Part shown: positions 7,962-17,283 of the stretch, piece after piece
Numbering within the stretch: the stretch's first letter is position 1
How the letters are laid out: each line of letters starts with the position of its first letter
NCBI GenBank assembly: GCA_036641395.1
Contig: JAVWEY010000006.1
Location: 1-47,237 of the forward strand
From: JAVXTH01 sp036641395
GTDB taxonomy: Bacteria > Bacillota_I > Bacilli_A > Erysipelotrichales > Erysipelotrichaceae
Length of the DNA stretch: 47,237 nucleotides
Direction: 5' to 3'
Notes under the pieces: model-generated
What the model saw: the letters and a program-made list of their open reading frames with translations, nothing else
Told to the model about the DNA's origin: nothing
The model's database searches: none
Program-made: the position numbers and the translations under genes

Positions 7962-10247
7962 CTAATCATTAACTCCGGGAATAATCATTTCCGTTACTTC
8001 ATCTAATTTTTTATAACTCTTTAATTTCTTTGGTTTTTCTTTATGGTGAATACGGATATATAACCATAATTGTGAAGCAATAAACATAGAAGAACCAGTA
8101 CCAGCAACTAAACCAATAATTAAAGCTAAATTAAAGGTAAAGATAGCATTAGAACCTAAGAATAATAAACATACTACTGGTAGAATCGTTGTGAAAGAAG
8201 ATAAAGTGGAACGAATCAATGTATTCTGTAAGGCATCATTCACAACACCTTTATATAATTCAGGTGTCATTTCAAATTTTGAATGACGTTTTAATGTTTC
8301 ACGAATACGATCAAATACGACAATTGAGTTATTTATCGAATAACCAATAATTGCCAACATAACCGCAATGATTTCGGTATTGATTTCTAATCGGAAAATA
8401 GCACAGAAAGCAAGGATGATAAAGACATCATGAATTAAGGCAATAATACCACTGATGGCATAATCCCATTTAAATCTTAATGAAATATAAATTAAGACAC
8501 CAATCCATGCTAGTAGTGATATAATAACCGCATTTTTAATTAATTCTCTACCAATTACTGGAGTTACGACATTATCATTTACATCATATTTATATACAGC
8601 TTTTAAATCAGCTTTTAGTTTTGTCATATCTTTTTCACTAATTGCCGTTTTAACTGTAACATTCGCAATATTACTCTTATCTCCAGATAATTTAACAGCG
8701 CTTGCTTTTAAATCATTTTTATTAAATATCTCACGAATCTTTGTTTCACTTATTTTTGTATCACTTTGAACGGTAATCTTTGTACCACTCGTGAAGTCAA
8801 TCCCTAAATTGAATGGACCATTCCCATTTGCGGCTTGGAAAACACCACAGGCAAGTGCTAAAACAACAATGCTTATGGAAGTAATTATAAAATACTTGGC
8901 CTTGCCAACAAAATCAAATGATTTGAAAGGACCAAAGTAAAATTGGTTTTCTCCTTTTGAAACATTAGGAACTTGACTATCTTTAACACCAAATAAATCA
9001 CGTCGATTATCTAAAATACCACTTTCAACAATTAATCCTAATAAGAAACGAACGATAAAGACAATTAATAAGAAAGTAGCGATAACCGAAACAATTAACA
9101 TTGTCGCAAATCCACGAACACTACCAGTTCCAAATATATAAAGGATTAATGCGGAAATAAAAGTTGTAAGTTGAGAATCAAAAATAGTTAGTAAAGATTT
9201 CTTATTACCTTCATAAAAGGCACTTTTTACACTTCTACCTGCATACATTGAATCTTTAATTCGCTCAAAGGTTATAATACTAGAATCGACAGCCATTCCT
9301 ACTCCAAGAACTAAAGCAGCAATACCTGATAAGGTAAAGACACCACCCATAGTATTATAGATTAAGAAAACTACAAATACATAAACTGCAATTGAAATTG
9401 CGGAAATAACACCAGGAAGACGATAAGCAAAAATCATAAATAACATAATTAAAGCGATTCCAACTGCTCCTGCAAATATCGTTGATGAAAAGGCATTGGC
9501 ACCATAATCAGCAGTAACTGCATTGGAATACATTTCATTCATTTTAAATGGTAAAGAACCTGAGTTAATTAAATCTGCCATTTGTTTAGCTTCTTCTTTT
9601 GTGAAATTTCCACTAATAACAGCATCTCCACTAATTCCTTGAGAAACACTTGCTGAAGAAACAAACTTAGGTTTCTCTTTTTGGGCTTCTGCTGCATAAG
9701 AATCGCTATTAGGATCAAAATCCAACCAAGTAACCATTAAATTCTGACCACTCGCTGCTTTTGATACTTCTGAAGTTACATTATAAAATCGATTTTGATC
9801 TTGTATCTTTAAGGAAACACTTGGTTTACCTGCATTATCGAAGCTTAATGATGCTCCACCTTTTTTTAATACGGTTGCATCCATTAATAGTTTATCATTT
9901 ACATCTCTAAAAGTTAAATTTGCACTCGATGAAATAATCTTTCGAGCTTGTGTTATATCTTTTACTCCAGCGAGTTGAACACGAACACGATCTTCTCCTT
10001 CGGCAGAAATATCTGGTTCATTCACTCCTAAAATATCAATACGTTTTGAGATTGATTGTGCAACTGCACTCATATCAGGAATTGCATCGCCTTCTTTTAA
10101 TGGCTGAATTTGATAAACAATTTCAAATCCACCTTGTAGATCCAATCCTAAACGCATATTATTTGCTACGTCACTTGCAAAACATGCGATGATAATAAAT
10201 AAGGCAACAACTGTTCCACCAAATACATATAATCGAGACTTTTTCAT
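7962..10247 (-). CDS. secDF: Protein-export membrane protein SecDF (fused)
   Basis: Accessory subunit of the Sec translocon that uses the proton gradient to pull exported proteins out of the membrane; 761 residues. SecD and SecF are fused in one chain, as in Bacillus. The SecD half opens with a transmembrane helix and LGLDLQGGFEIVYQI, has a periplasmic domain, then a helix bundle (GVGMAVDSSIITFERIKD). The SecF half begins near residue 445 and contains LGIDFTSGTKI and a second bundle (GYSINNSIVVFDRIRETL). The ATG at 10247 has GGAGG nine bases upstream; a TTG two codons earlier is too close to that site. It starts 2 nt after the comN-like stop, so the two genes are probably translationally coupled. 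Confidence 0.96.
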   Translation of the reverse strand: MKKSRLYVFGGTVVALFIIIACFASDVANNMRLGLDLQGGFEIVYQIQPLKEGDAIPDMSAVAQSISKRIDILGVNEPDISAEGEDRVRVQLAGVKDITQARKIISSSANLTFRDVNDKLLMDATVLKKGGASLSFDNAGKPSVSLKIQDQNRFYNVTSEVSKAASGQNLMVTWLDFDPNSDSYAAEAQKEKPKFVSSASVSQGISGDAVISGNFTKEEAKQMADLINSGSLPFKMNEMYSNAVTADYGANAFSSTIFAGAVGIALIMLFMIFAYRLPGVISAISIAVYVFVVFLIYNTMGGVFTLSGIAALVLGVGMAVDSSIITFERIKDSMYAGRSVKSAFYEGNKKSLLTIFDSQLTTFISALILYIFGTGSVRGFATMLIVSVIATFLLIVFIVRFLLGLIVESGILDNRRDLFGVKDSQVPNVSKGENQFYFGPFKSFDFVGKAKYFIITSISIVVLALACGVFQAANGNGPFNLGIDFTSGTKITVQSDTKISETKIREIFNKNDLKASAVKLSGDKSNIANVTVKTAISEKDMTKLKADLKAVYKYDVNDNVVTPVIGRELIKNAVIISLLAWIGVLIYISLRFKWDYAISGIIALIHDVFIILAFCAIFRLEINTEIIAVMLAIIGYSINNSIVVFDRIRETLKRHSKFEMTPELYKGVVNDALQNTLIRSTLSSFTTILPVVCLLFLGSNAIFTFNLALIIGLVAGTGSSMFIASQLWLYIRIHHKEKPKKLKSYKKLDEVTEMIIPGVND

Positions 10248-10249
10248 AT

Positions 10250-10537
10250 TCAATTTCCTCCAAGTAGATCGTTAAAATCATTAAATTCCATTTGCGATCC
10301 CATTATAATTGCTTGATTTGATAAATAAGCAACTACTTCCCCAATTGTTAAGTTAAAGATATCATCAATTGCTTGATGTAGTGAAAGTTTCTCACAACGC
10401 TTCCACTTATATCCAAATAATGTAGTTTCAACAAATTGATAAGTAAGAGATGACAATTGTTCACGCTTTAATTGATTTGTTTTAAGCGAAATTGCTAATT
10501 TTATTTGACTATTTTCTTTTAAATCGAGCGTGTTCAT
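10250..10537 (-). CDS. comN: ComN-like post-transcriptional regulator
   Basis: Small protein of 95 residues, mostly helical and without membrane segments. The pattern around KWKRCEKLSLHQAIDDIFNL and IGEVVAYLSNQAI resembles the ComN/YrzD family, which in Bacillus subtilis acts post-transcriptionally on the comE mRNA. Its position directly before secDF and beside a SpoVB-like gene is the Bacillus arrangement and carries much of the weight of this call. The chosen ATG (10537) follows AAAGGA by 8 nt. A strong promoter lies upstream at 10567-10595. Function in this organism is inferred from the family only. Confidence 0.65.
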   Translation of the reverse strand: MNTLDLKENSQIKLAISLKTNQLKREQLSSLTYQFVETTLFGYKWKRCEKLSLHQAIDDIFNLTIGEVVAYLSNQAIIMGSQMEFNDFNDLLGGN

Positions 10538-10566
10538 CTTATCAATCCTTTCATATCGCAACATTT

Positions 10567-10595
10567 ATTATAAAGCCATAAGCGTTTTTACGCAA
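10567..10595 (-). promoter_or_regulatory. Promoter of comN-secDF
   Basis: The -35 box TTGCGT (10590-10595), a 17-nt spacer and the -10 box TATAAT (10567-10572) are on the minus strand, about 30 nt before the start codon. Confidence 0.75.
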
Positions 10596-10634
10596 TCCTT
10601 TTTCATGAATGAAAGTTTTTTTTAACTTGTCTAT

Positions 10635-10662
10635 TTGAATTCTATTCTTAAATTTTTATAAT
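10635..10662 (+). promoter_or_regulatory. Promoter of the SpoVB-like gene
   Basis: The -35 box TTGAAT (10635-10640), a 16-nt spacer and the -10 box TATAAT (10657-10662) are on the plus strand. The promoter diverges from the comN-secDF promoter. Confidence 0.6.
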
Positions 10663-10729
10663 TAAAAAAAATTATCAGATATATTTTAAGTTTGATCACA
10701 TAAACTTTAAAGAATGAAAGGATCCTAAA

Positions 10730-12019
10730 ATGAAAAAAAAAATAATAAGATCCACCTTTTATTTGATCTTTATATCATTAATTGCGAAACTATTATCTTT
10801 CTCAATTCGAATTTTTTTAGCAAGATCCTTAAGCACAACCGCAATGAATTACTATGCATTAGCCTCACCTACGATGGTTATGGTAATAACCCTAGCACAA
10901 ATGGGGATTCCTAGTGCCTTATCAAAAGTAATCGCACAACAAAAAAATCATCGTAGTTCTTTAAAGGCCGCCATTATATTAAGTTTAATAAATAATAGTA
11001 TTCTAGTTATATTTTTTATATTATTTATTCCGTTTTTATCACAATTCATCTTAAAACAAGTTGAAATGAAAGAAATATGTTATACAATTCTTCCTTTAAT
11101 TCCAATGGTATCTTTATCTGGTATTTTAAAAGGATATTTATTAGGAACTCAATTACATCTAATTGCAACTGGATCACAAATATTTGAAGAATTATCGAGA
11201 ATTATATATTTGATTGTTATGTTTTATATAAATCCTAGTATGAATGCTCAATCCATGGCTAGTATCGCAATGTTTTCTATTACGATTGGAGAAGTATGTT
11301 CTTCTCTTTATATGCTATGTTTTGTATTTAAAACTCATAAGTTAGAATCTACTAATAAGATTCCTTTAAGTATTAAGTATTATAAAGAAATACTAGATGT
11401 ATCTCTGCCAATGGTTGGTAGTCGTTTTATTGGTTCATTAACTTATTTCTTTGAACCAATTGTAATGGTCCTAGCATTAAATAGTAAGGAACAATCAATC
11501 ATGGTAAATACTTATGGAATATTAAATGGTTATCTCTTACCTTTAATTACCATGCCCTCTTTTATCACGATTACGCTAAGTAATGTTTTATTACCTGCTT
11601 TTACATTTCATTATGTTAGAGGAAATGTAAAAAAAGCTAAGAAATTGTTTAACGTTATTATTAGCATTTGTTTCATGATTGGTATTGTATCTTCCTATCT
11701 CTGTTACAATTATAGTGAAGAGTTACTTATTTTATTATATAAAAACACTCATGGAGCCTCTTTACTAAAATCACTTGCATGGCCTTTTGCTTTTTATTCA
11801 TTACAACCGGCCCTTTCAAGTATGCTACATGCTTTATCTCGTTCGAAAAGAGCAATGTTTGATACTTTGATTGGTTCTTTGATTCGGATTCTGTGTGTAA
11901 CTTTTTTTAATGCTTATGGGAAAGCTGCTATCTTACCATTTGCTTTATGTTTTGGGATGATTGTCACAACCATACTTCATGCGATTAACATTTCAATTGC
12001 CTTAATTCAAGATCGATGA
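10730..12019 (+). CDS. SpoVB-like polysaccharide/lipid flippase
   Basis: Polytopic membrane protein of 429 residues in the MOP/MATE-like flippase superfamily (polysaccharide biosynthesis protein, SpoVB/MurJ-like). The N-terminus FYLIFISLIAKLLSFSIRIFLARSLS and the segment MAQMGIPSALSKVIA-like (ITLAQMGIPSALSKVIAQ) are typical. About twelve hydrophobic segments are visible, fewer than the fourteen of full-length SpoVB (about 520 residues), so it is a short version. Such proteins flip lipid-linked cell-wall or polysaccharide precursors. AAAGGATCC precedes the ATG. Its 3' end overlaps the convergent DUF421 gene by 13 nt. The location next to comN matches Bacillus spoVB, but sporulation cannot be concluded from it. 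Confidence 0.75.
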   Translation: MKKKIIRSTFYLIFISLIAKLLSFSIRIFLARSLSTTAMNYYALASPTMVMVITLAQMGIPSALSKVIAQQKNHRSSLKAAIILSLINNSILVIFFILFIPFLSQFILKQVEMKEICYTILPLIPMVSLSGILKGYLLGTQLHLIATGSQIFEELSRIIYLIVMFYINPSMNAQSMASIAMFSITIGEVCSSLYMLCFVFKTHKLESTNKIPLSIKYYKEILDVSLPMVGSRFIGSLTYFFEPIVMVLALNSKEQSIMVNTYGILNGYLLPLITMPSFITITLSNVLLPAFTFHYVRGNVKKAKKLFNVIISICFMIGIVSSYLCYNYSEELLILLYKNTHGASLLKSLAWPFAFYSLQPALSSMLHALSRSKRAMFDTLIGSLIRILCVTFFNAYGKAAILPFALCFGMIVTTILHAINISIALIQDR

Positions 12020-12675
12020 AATAATTTATTCTTAGATTTTGTTTCCTTTTTAATAACAAATAAACCATCTTTTTTTAATAAACATAAAAAAACATCATGA
12101 TAGTCTTCTACTCCTTGACTCGCTAATGATGCAATCAACCAATTGCTATCTTTATTAATTTCAAGTAATGAAACAATATCAATCGTTCCATCACTAATAA
12201 GTGGATAAGGATGTTTTACTTTACATTCTTTTTTTGTGATTACGGATAAAGTTCCACTATTTTCTAATATGGCAAAGGCGACTTCATCTGGAACTACCGT
12301 TCCTTGGCTTCTCAGTTGTAACATTAAATCATCAATTGTATAGCGCTCTTTTCTCATTATATCTTGATTAATATGACCATTATGTATTAAAATAACACAC
12401 TTCCCATCTATGATATCTCTTATTTTTTTACTCTTTAATTGGACATAAGAGATAACTACTTGTAAGAATGCTAAGGTTGCGATTGGAACTAATGAAAACA
12501 TAATATTCGATTCATTTTGAATGGATAATGCTAATAATTCAGACATTACTAAAAATATTACAATATCAAAAATTGATAATTCCCCAATTTCTCTTTTCCC
12601 CATAATTCTCAATGCAATAATAATCACAAAATATGAAATACAACACTTTACAATTAGAATTAAATATTCTTCCAT
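12007..12675 (-). CDS. DUF421 membrane protein (YrbG/YetF family)
   Basis: Protein of 222 residues with three N-terminal membrane helices (first about 5-25, ALRIMGKREIGELSIFDIVIFLVMSELLAL following) and two copies of the small cytoplasmic domain typical of DUF421/YetF. The RxMGKRExGELS signature is characteristic. The molecular role of the family is not well established; Bacillus members affect spore or envelope properties. It occupies the yrbG position of the Bacillus block and converges on the SpoVB-like gene. Confidence 0.82.
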   Translation of the reverse strand: MEEYLILIVKCCISYFVIIIALRIMGKREIGELSIFDIVIFLVMSELLALSIQNESNIMFSLVPIATLAFLQVVISYVQLKSKKIRDIIDGKCVILIHNGHINQDIMRKERYTIDDLMLQLRSQGTVVPDEVAFAILENSGTLSVITKKECKVKHPYPLISDGTIDIVSLLEINKDSNWLIASLASQGVEDYHDVFLCLLKKDGLFVIKKETKSKNKLFHRS

Positions 12676-12738
12676 TTGGTTTTCGCCTTTCTAACATAGT
12701 TTGATTCAACTTTACATAAAATAAAGTGAGGTGAGTAA

Positions 12739-13086
12739 ATGTTAATTAAATGTAAAACAATTCTGATTTCATTAGGTTTCTTATTGTTGTCTACTTTACT
12801 ATGTTCTCTTGTTTTTGCAACTTTATACTATAATAATATTATATCGAATCAATTCTTTGTATTATGCTGTTGGATTATTGGTGTGATCTTATACTTTATC
12901 AGTGGTTTTATATTAGGCCGAGGAATCAAAAAAAAAGCGCTATTACACGCTTTGTTAATTATTATTTGTTTAGGTATTTTCACGCTATTTCTTATCGAAG
13001 AAAAAAACTTACTGACCTATGTTGAATTGTTAACTAAACTATTAAGTTATCTGTCTGCAGCAATAATAAGTGCAAACAAAAATTAA
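12739..13086 (+). CDS. Small membrane protein, YrzE/TIGR04086-like
   Basis: 115 residues with four hydrophobic segments and the GFILGRGIKKKALLHALLI pattern seen in the YrzE (TIGR04086) family of uncharacterised four-helix membrane proteins. A GAGGTG ribosome site precedes the ATG. It lies in the yrzE position of the Bacillus synteny block. Its last four bases overlap the end of the convergent desulfidase gene. No function can be given. Confidence 0.65.
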   Translation: MLIKCKTILISLGFLLLSTLLCSLVFATLYYNNIISNQFFVLCCWIIGVILYFISGFILGRGIKKKALLHALLIIICLGIFTLFLIEEKNLLTYVELLTKLLSYLSAAIISANKN

Positions 13087-14351
13087 TCAATCATCATATG
13101 TAAAATACAAGTATCCGTTTCTTTCATACCAACCCGGCCAAGATAGCCAATTGCATCAATCGTAGCTTCAATATCACCTTTAATAATACCTGTATTAGGT
13201 GCAAAAACATGATGATTCATTGCCAATTTCTGAGCAATTACACCACTATATAAAGCCGATGCTATTTTAGCTGCACAAGATGGTTTTGCACCATCACATA
13301 CCATTCCTGATATCGATCCAAGCGTATTAATAATCGTATCTTCTATCTGTCTCATACTTCCTTGATCCATATAGGCAAACGTTGCAACACTAGCACAAGC
13401 TGCACATACAACACCACAATAAGCAGATAAACGACCAATTCCTGTTTTTAAACGAATTGTCACAAGATTTGAAAACAATAAAGCTCGTAATAATGCTTCA
13501 TGATCAAGTCCTTTGTGCTTCGCATACAAAATAACTGGAACACTACAAGTAATACCTTGATTACCACTTCCAGAATTGCTCATAACCGCCTTACTACAGC
13601 CACTCATTCGTGCATCGCTTGCAGCTGCGGCATAAGCAATTGCTTCATTATAAATATCATTTGTTGATTCTAATAACGTTTTACCAACTTCAGCACCATA
13701 AGAATTTTTTAAGCCTTCATAAGCAATTTCCATATTGTAAGTAATCTGCATTTCTAATAATTCTTGTATATCATCGAATATTCCATTTTTTGAAAAATCA
13801 TAAATATCTTTAATATTCAAACATTTACGATCAGTTAAAGCAGTATTAAAATCACCTTCAACGCAGTGATTATCTTCGATTATGATATCATTTTTAATAA
13901 TCTTAGATATATTCGTATGGGTATGAAGAAGTTGTACTTGAACTTGATCCTTTTTACCCCATACATGAACCCAAATATCAAGACCTTCAACATTTTCAAT
14001 TAATTCTACTTTACAAAACTTTTCATCTAATAATTTTCTTACAGTCTTTAAATCATCTTTCTTTACATTATTTAGGACTTCAAGTTTTTGCGCTGCTACT
14101 CCACTTACAACACCAAGAATAGCTGCTGCTTCAACTCCTTTTAGTCCCTCACTTCCAGGGACAATGACACCTTTTACATTTTTAATAATATTACCACTAG
14201 CATAGACGCACATTTTACTTGGAAATTCACCTAGCACTTCACGAGCAATGGCTGCACCATAAGCAATGGAAATAGGTTCTGTACATCCTAAAGCTAAAAC
14301 AAGTTCTTCTCTTACAATCTTTTTATATTGATTGCATTGTAATTCATTCAT
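13083..14351 (-). CDS. UPF0597/CyuA-type L-cysteine desulfidase
   Basis: 422-residue member of the UPF0597 (YhaM/CyuA) family, related to the alpha subunit of iron-sulfur serine dehydratases. Members act as L-cysteine desulfidases that release sulfide, pyruvate and ammonia. Conserved segments include ALGCTEPISIAYGAA near the N-terminus, MSNSGSGNQGITCSVPV in the middle and MVCDGAKPSCAAK near the C-terminus; the cysteines are expected to hold a [4Fe-4S] cluster. The ATG directly follows the ruvB stop (TAG then ATG), so it looks co-translated with ruvAB. In Bacillus this position holds queA-tgt. Substrate preference (cysteine or serine) cannot be decided from sequence. Confidence 0.8.
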   Translation of the reverse strand: MNELQCNQYKKIVREELVLALGCTEPISIAYGAAIAREVLGEFPSKMCVYASGNIIKNVKGVIVPGSEGLKGVEAAAILGVVSGVAAQKLEVLNNVKKDDLKTVRKLLDEKFCKVELIENVEGLDIWVHVWGKKDQVQVQLLHTHTNISKIIKNDIIIEDNHCVEGDFNTALTDRKCLNIKDIYDFSKNGIFDDIQELLEMQITYNMEIAYEGLKNSYGAEVGKTLLESTNDIYNEAIAYAAAASDARMSGCSKAVMSNSGSGNQGITCSVPVILYAKHKGLDHEALLRALLFSNLVTIRLKTGIGRLSAYCGVVCAACASVATFAYMDQGSMRQIEDTIINTLGSISGMVCDGAKPSCAAKIASALYSGVIAQKLAMNHHVFAPNTGIIKGDIEATIDAIGYLGRVGMKETDTCILHMMID

Positions 14352-15362
14352 CTACTTATTATCTCCAAACATATCTTCCTGATAAGAAATACCCAAATGT
14401 TCATAAGCCTTCTTAGTCGCAACTCGACCTCGTGGTGTACGATTAATAAAGCCAATCTGTAATAAATATGGTTCATATACATCTTCAAGTGTCATTGTTT
14501 CTTCACCAATACTAGATGCTAAAGCATCTAGACCTACTGGTCCACCAAGAAAACGTTCAATAACTCCTCTTAAGTATTTATGATCGACATTATCTAAACC
14601 TAAATGATCAACTTTTAAACGATCTAGGGCCATGGTAGCTATTTCATTTGAAATAAGTCCATCATTCATCACTTGTGCAAAATCTCTTACTCTTCGAAAC
14701 AAGCGATTTGCAATTCGTGGTGTTCCACGTGATCTTCTAGCTATTTCATTGATTGCATCTTCTTCAATTTTTGTATCTAATACTCTTGAACTACGTTTAA
14801 TGATTAATTTTAATTCATCCATACTATAGAACTGTAACTGTGAAACGATACCAAAGCGATCACGCAAAGGCGCACTCAAATCTCCCGCTCTAGTGGTAGC
14901 ACCAATTAGAGTAAAAGGCGGTAAATCTAAGCGAATAGAGCGTACCGTTGCATCTTTTCCGACAACGATATCAATGCAATAATCTTCCATAGCTGGATAT
15001 AAAATTTCTTCGATTTGTTTTGGTAATCGATGAATTTCATCAATAAACAATACATCCCCGGCTTCAAGGGTTGACAAAATAGCAGCTAAATCTCCACCTT
15101 TTTCTATACTTGGACCACTTGCTGTTTTAATATGGACATTCATTTCATTTGCCAATATATAAGCTAATGTTGTTTTTCCAAGTCCTGGAGGACCATAAAG
15201 TAAAACATGATCCAATGCTTCATTTCTCTGCTTACTCGCCTCAATAAAAATAGCCAAATTATCTTTTAAATCTTTTTGACCAACATATTCCTTAAGCGAT
15301 TGTGGACGAAGCGTTGCTTCATCATCGATAATTTCTTCTTCATTTGATACAACTCGTTCCAT
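14352..15362 (-). CDS. ruvB: Holliday junction helicase motor RuvB
   Basis: AAA+ ATPase ring that drives branch migration with RuvA; 336 residues, normal. Walker A (YGPPGLGKTTLA), Walker B (DVLFIDEIHRLP), sensor 1 (GATTRAGDLSAPLRDRFG) and the C-terminal winged-helix segment (RTPRGRVATKKAYEHLG) are all present. The gene starts one base after the ruvA stop. Confidence 0.98.
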   Translation of the reverse strand: MERVVSNEEEIIDDEATLRPQSLKEYVGQKDLKDNLAIFIEASKQRNEALDHVLLYGPPGLGKTTLAYILANEMNVHIKTASGPSIEKGGDLAAILSTLEAGDVLFIDEIHRLPKQIEEILYPAMEDYCIDIVVGKDATVRSIRLDLPPFTLIGATTRAGDLSAPLRDRFGIVSQLQFYSMDELKLIIKRSSRVLDTKIEEDAINEIARRSRGTPRIANRLFRRVRDFAQVMNDGLISNEIATMALDRLKVDHLGLDNVDHKYLRGVIERFLGGPVGLDALASSIGEETMTLEDVYEPYLLQIGFINRTPRGRVATKKAYEHLGISYQEDMFGDNK

Positions 15363-15363
15363 A

Positions 15364-15945
15364 TTATCCCCCTTTTCTCTTTAACATAATACTTAATGCA
15401 CAACGGATATATTCATCAACCGTTGTTTTTTTCATTGCCGCAAGTTCTTTACTAATAGAATTAATTTCATTTTGTTTATATCCCAATGATTTTAAAGCAA
15501 GCAATGCATCTAAATAATTTTGATCTTTATTAATGGAGGTTGCATCGTTATTTAATACTAATTTACCTTTCAAATCCAAAACAATTTGTTGGGCAGATTT
15601 CGCACCAATTCCAGGTAATTTCTTTAAAAAATCAACATTACCATTTTCAATTGCTTCAACAATTCCATCCGTCCCACCAACACTCATTATATTTAATGCT
15701 GTTTTAGGACCAACACCTTTGACCGAGATTAAACGTAAAAACAAATCATGTTCTTCTCTTGTGAGAAAACCAAACAACGTAATCGCATCTTCACGAACAT
15801 GTTGGTAGGTAAACAAAGTAAGTTCCTGATTCAAAGTCATACTACTTGGATTCGCAACATAAACCTGATAACCAATTCCCTGATTATCAATAATTACATG
15901 ATCATTTGCAATTGCGAATATGATTCCTCTAATAAATGCTATCAT
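15364..15945 (-). CDS. ruvA: Holliday junction binding protein RuvA
   Basis: Tetrameric protein that holds the four-way junction and recruits RuvB; 193 residues. The OB-fold N-terminus (MIAFIRGII...GIGYQVYV), the helix-hairpin-helix pair (LISVKGVGPKTALNI and LKKLPGIGAKSAQQIVLDLKGKL) and the C-terminal domain III are visible. I placed the start at the ATG at 15945, preceded by GGAAGGTG, because family members begin MIAFIRG; an in-frame ATG 45 nt upstream would add an unrelated extension. An extended -10 element (TGTTATAAT, -10 at 15962-15967) lies only just upstream, giving a very short leader if it is used. Confidence 0.96.
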   Translation of the reverse strand: MIAFIRGIIFAIANDHVIIDNQGIGYQVYVANPSSMTLNQELTLFTYQHVREDAITLFGFLTREEHDLFLRLISVKGVGPKTALNIMSVGGTDGIVEAIENGNVDFLKKLPGIGAKSAQQIVLDLKGKLVLNNDATSINKDQNYLDALLALKSLGYKQNEINSISKELAAMKKTTVDEYIRCALSIMLKRKGG

Positions 15946-15990
15946 TCTATCACCTTCCATTATTATAACAGACTTTACTCGACAATTCAC

Positions 15991-16019
15991 TTTTAAAAAA
16001 CGTAAGATTACTTACGTTT
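15991..16019 (-). terminator. Terminator between the DUF3795 gene and ruvA
   Basis: The hairpin AAACGTAAG/CTTACGTTT with a 4-nt loop runs into a T tract on the minus strand, a few bases after the DUF3795 stop. Confidence 0.82.
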
Positions 16020-16023
16020 CCGT

Positions 16024-16398
16024 TTAATTATTTTTAATAAAAGCAACAATATCTGCTACTTGATCAAAGGCATCATAGTCACCAGCATTTGTACCTTTTT
16101 TTATGTAAGTAATACCATTTTGTTCATTTCGATGTAAATGATTTAAAAATTCATCTTGACCAACTTCTTTTATTAAACTAGCAAAGGCAGATATTCTAGG
16201 TTTATCTAGCATCGTTCCCGTGCATGGAAAATCATCACACTCCCAACACCCTTGAAGTCCTTTTTCTAAGCAACAACGCAAATTCTCACACCAATACTTC
16301 TCTTCAGGATTTAGTTGATGACACCCTTCACAAATATCATTTTTGCTACAACTAGCACATGATAATCCACAATATCCAACACCTTTTTCTTTTATCAT
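16024..16398 (-). CDS. DUF3795 cysteine-rich protein
   Basis: 124 residues. The first half has ten cysteines in CxxC-like groups (GLSCASCSKNDICEGC, WCENLRCC, CWECDDFPC), the pattern of DUF3795 proteins, which probably bind zinc or an iron-sulfur cluster. The function is unknown. GAGGGATAAA precedes the ATG. It follows exoA in the same direction with 44 nt between and ends at a terminator. Confidence 0.75.
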   Translation of the reverse strand: MIKEKGVGYCGLSCASCSKNDICEGCHQLNPEEKYWCENLRCCLEKGLQGCWECDDFPCTGTMLDKPRISAFASLIKEVGQDEFLNHLHRNEQNGITYIKKGTNAGDYDAFDQVADIVAFIKNN

Positions 16399-16442
16399 TT
16401 TATCCCTCTTTCATAAAAACATTTAATAATATTAAAATAAAA

Positions 16443-17204
16443 TTACATTGCAACTTCTAAATCAAGAGAAATAGGACAGTGATCACTCCCTAATATTTCT
16501 GAATGAATGTGAGCATCTCTCATTTGTTCTTTTAAAACTGATGATACTAAAAAATAATCAATTCGCCAACCAACATTTTTTGCTCTTGCATTGAAACGAT
16601 AACTCCACCAAGAATAAGCATTCTCTTGATTTGGATAAAAGCTACGATAAGAATCAATTAATCCAGAATTTAATAAACTTGTCATTTTAGCTCTTTCTTC
16701 ATCACTAAAACCCGGATTCTTATGATTTGTTTTAGGATTTTTAATATCAATTTCCTGATGTGCAACATTTAAGTCGCCACATATAATGACTGGTTTATTA
16801 CATTCTAATTGCATTACATAAGTTTTAAAATCATCTTCCCATTTCATTCGATAATCCAAACGAATTAAACCTTCTTTTGAATTTGGTGTATATACATTAA
16901 TCAAATAAAAATCATTATACTCAAGGGTAATCATCCGCCCTTCATGAGCATGCTCATCCTCATTCATATCATAATGTACCGATAATGGTTTAATCTTACT
17001 AAAAGTTATCGTTCCACTATAACCTTTCTTATCTGCACTATTCATATATATTTGATAATCAGGAGTAATAAATTCTAGCTGACCTTCTTGCATTTTACTT
17101 TCTTGAATACAAAAGATATCAGCATTGATATCATTAAAAAAATCATAAAAGCCTTTATTTACACATGCCCGAATCCCATTGACATTCCAAGATACTAATT
17201 TCAT
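16443..17204 (-). CDS. xth: Exodeoxyribonuclease III / AP endonuclease
   Basis: Base-excision-repair nuclease that cleaves at abasic sites; 253 residues. Endonuclease/exonuclease/phosphatase fold with WNVNGIRA, the metal-binding Glu in QESKMQ, GDLNVAHQEID and the catalytic GSDHCPI at the C-terminus. All key residues are visible. This is the ExoA type of Gram-positive bacteria. Confidence 0.95.
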   Translation of the reverse strand: MKLVSWNVNGIRACVNKGFYDFFNDINADIFCIQESKMQEGQLEFITPDYQIYMNSADKKGYSGTITFSKIKPLSVHYDMNEDEHAHEGRMITLEYNDFYLINVYTPNSKEGLIRLDYRMKWEDDFKTYVMQLECNKPVIICGDLNVAHQEIDIKNPKTNHKNPGFSDEERAKMTSLLNSGLIDSYRSFYPNQENAYSWWSYRFNARAKNVGWRIDYFLVSSVLKEQMRDAHIHSEILGSDHCPISLDLEVAM

Positions 17205-17240
17205 AAGTTACCTCACTTTACAATTACTATCATAACAAAA

Positions 17241-17279
17241 TTTGTGAAAGAAAAGAAGTACAACCTTTTCTTTCACAAA
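17241..17279. terminator. Long bidirectional hairpin after the PAS/GGDEF gene
   Basis: A perfect 15-bp inverted repeat (17241-17255 with 17265-17279; arm TTTGTGAAAGAAAAG) lies between the stop of the GGDEF gene and exoA. On the minus strand it is followed by TTTTG, so it should terminate the GGDEF transcript. Confidence 0.8.
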
Positions 17280-17283
17280 TATA

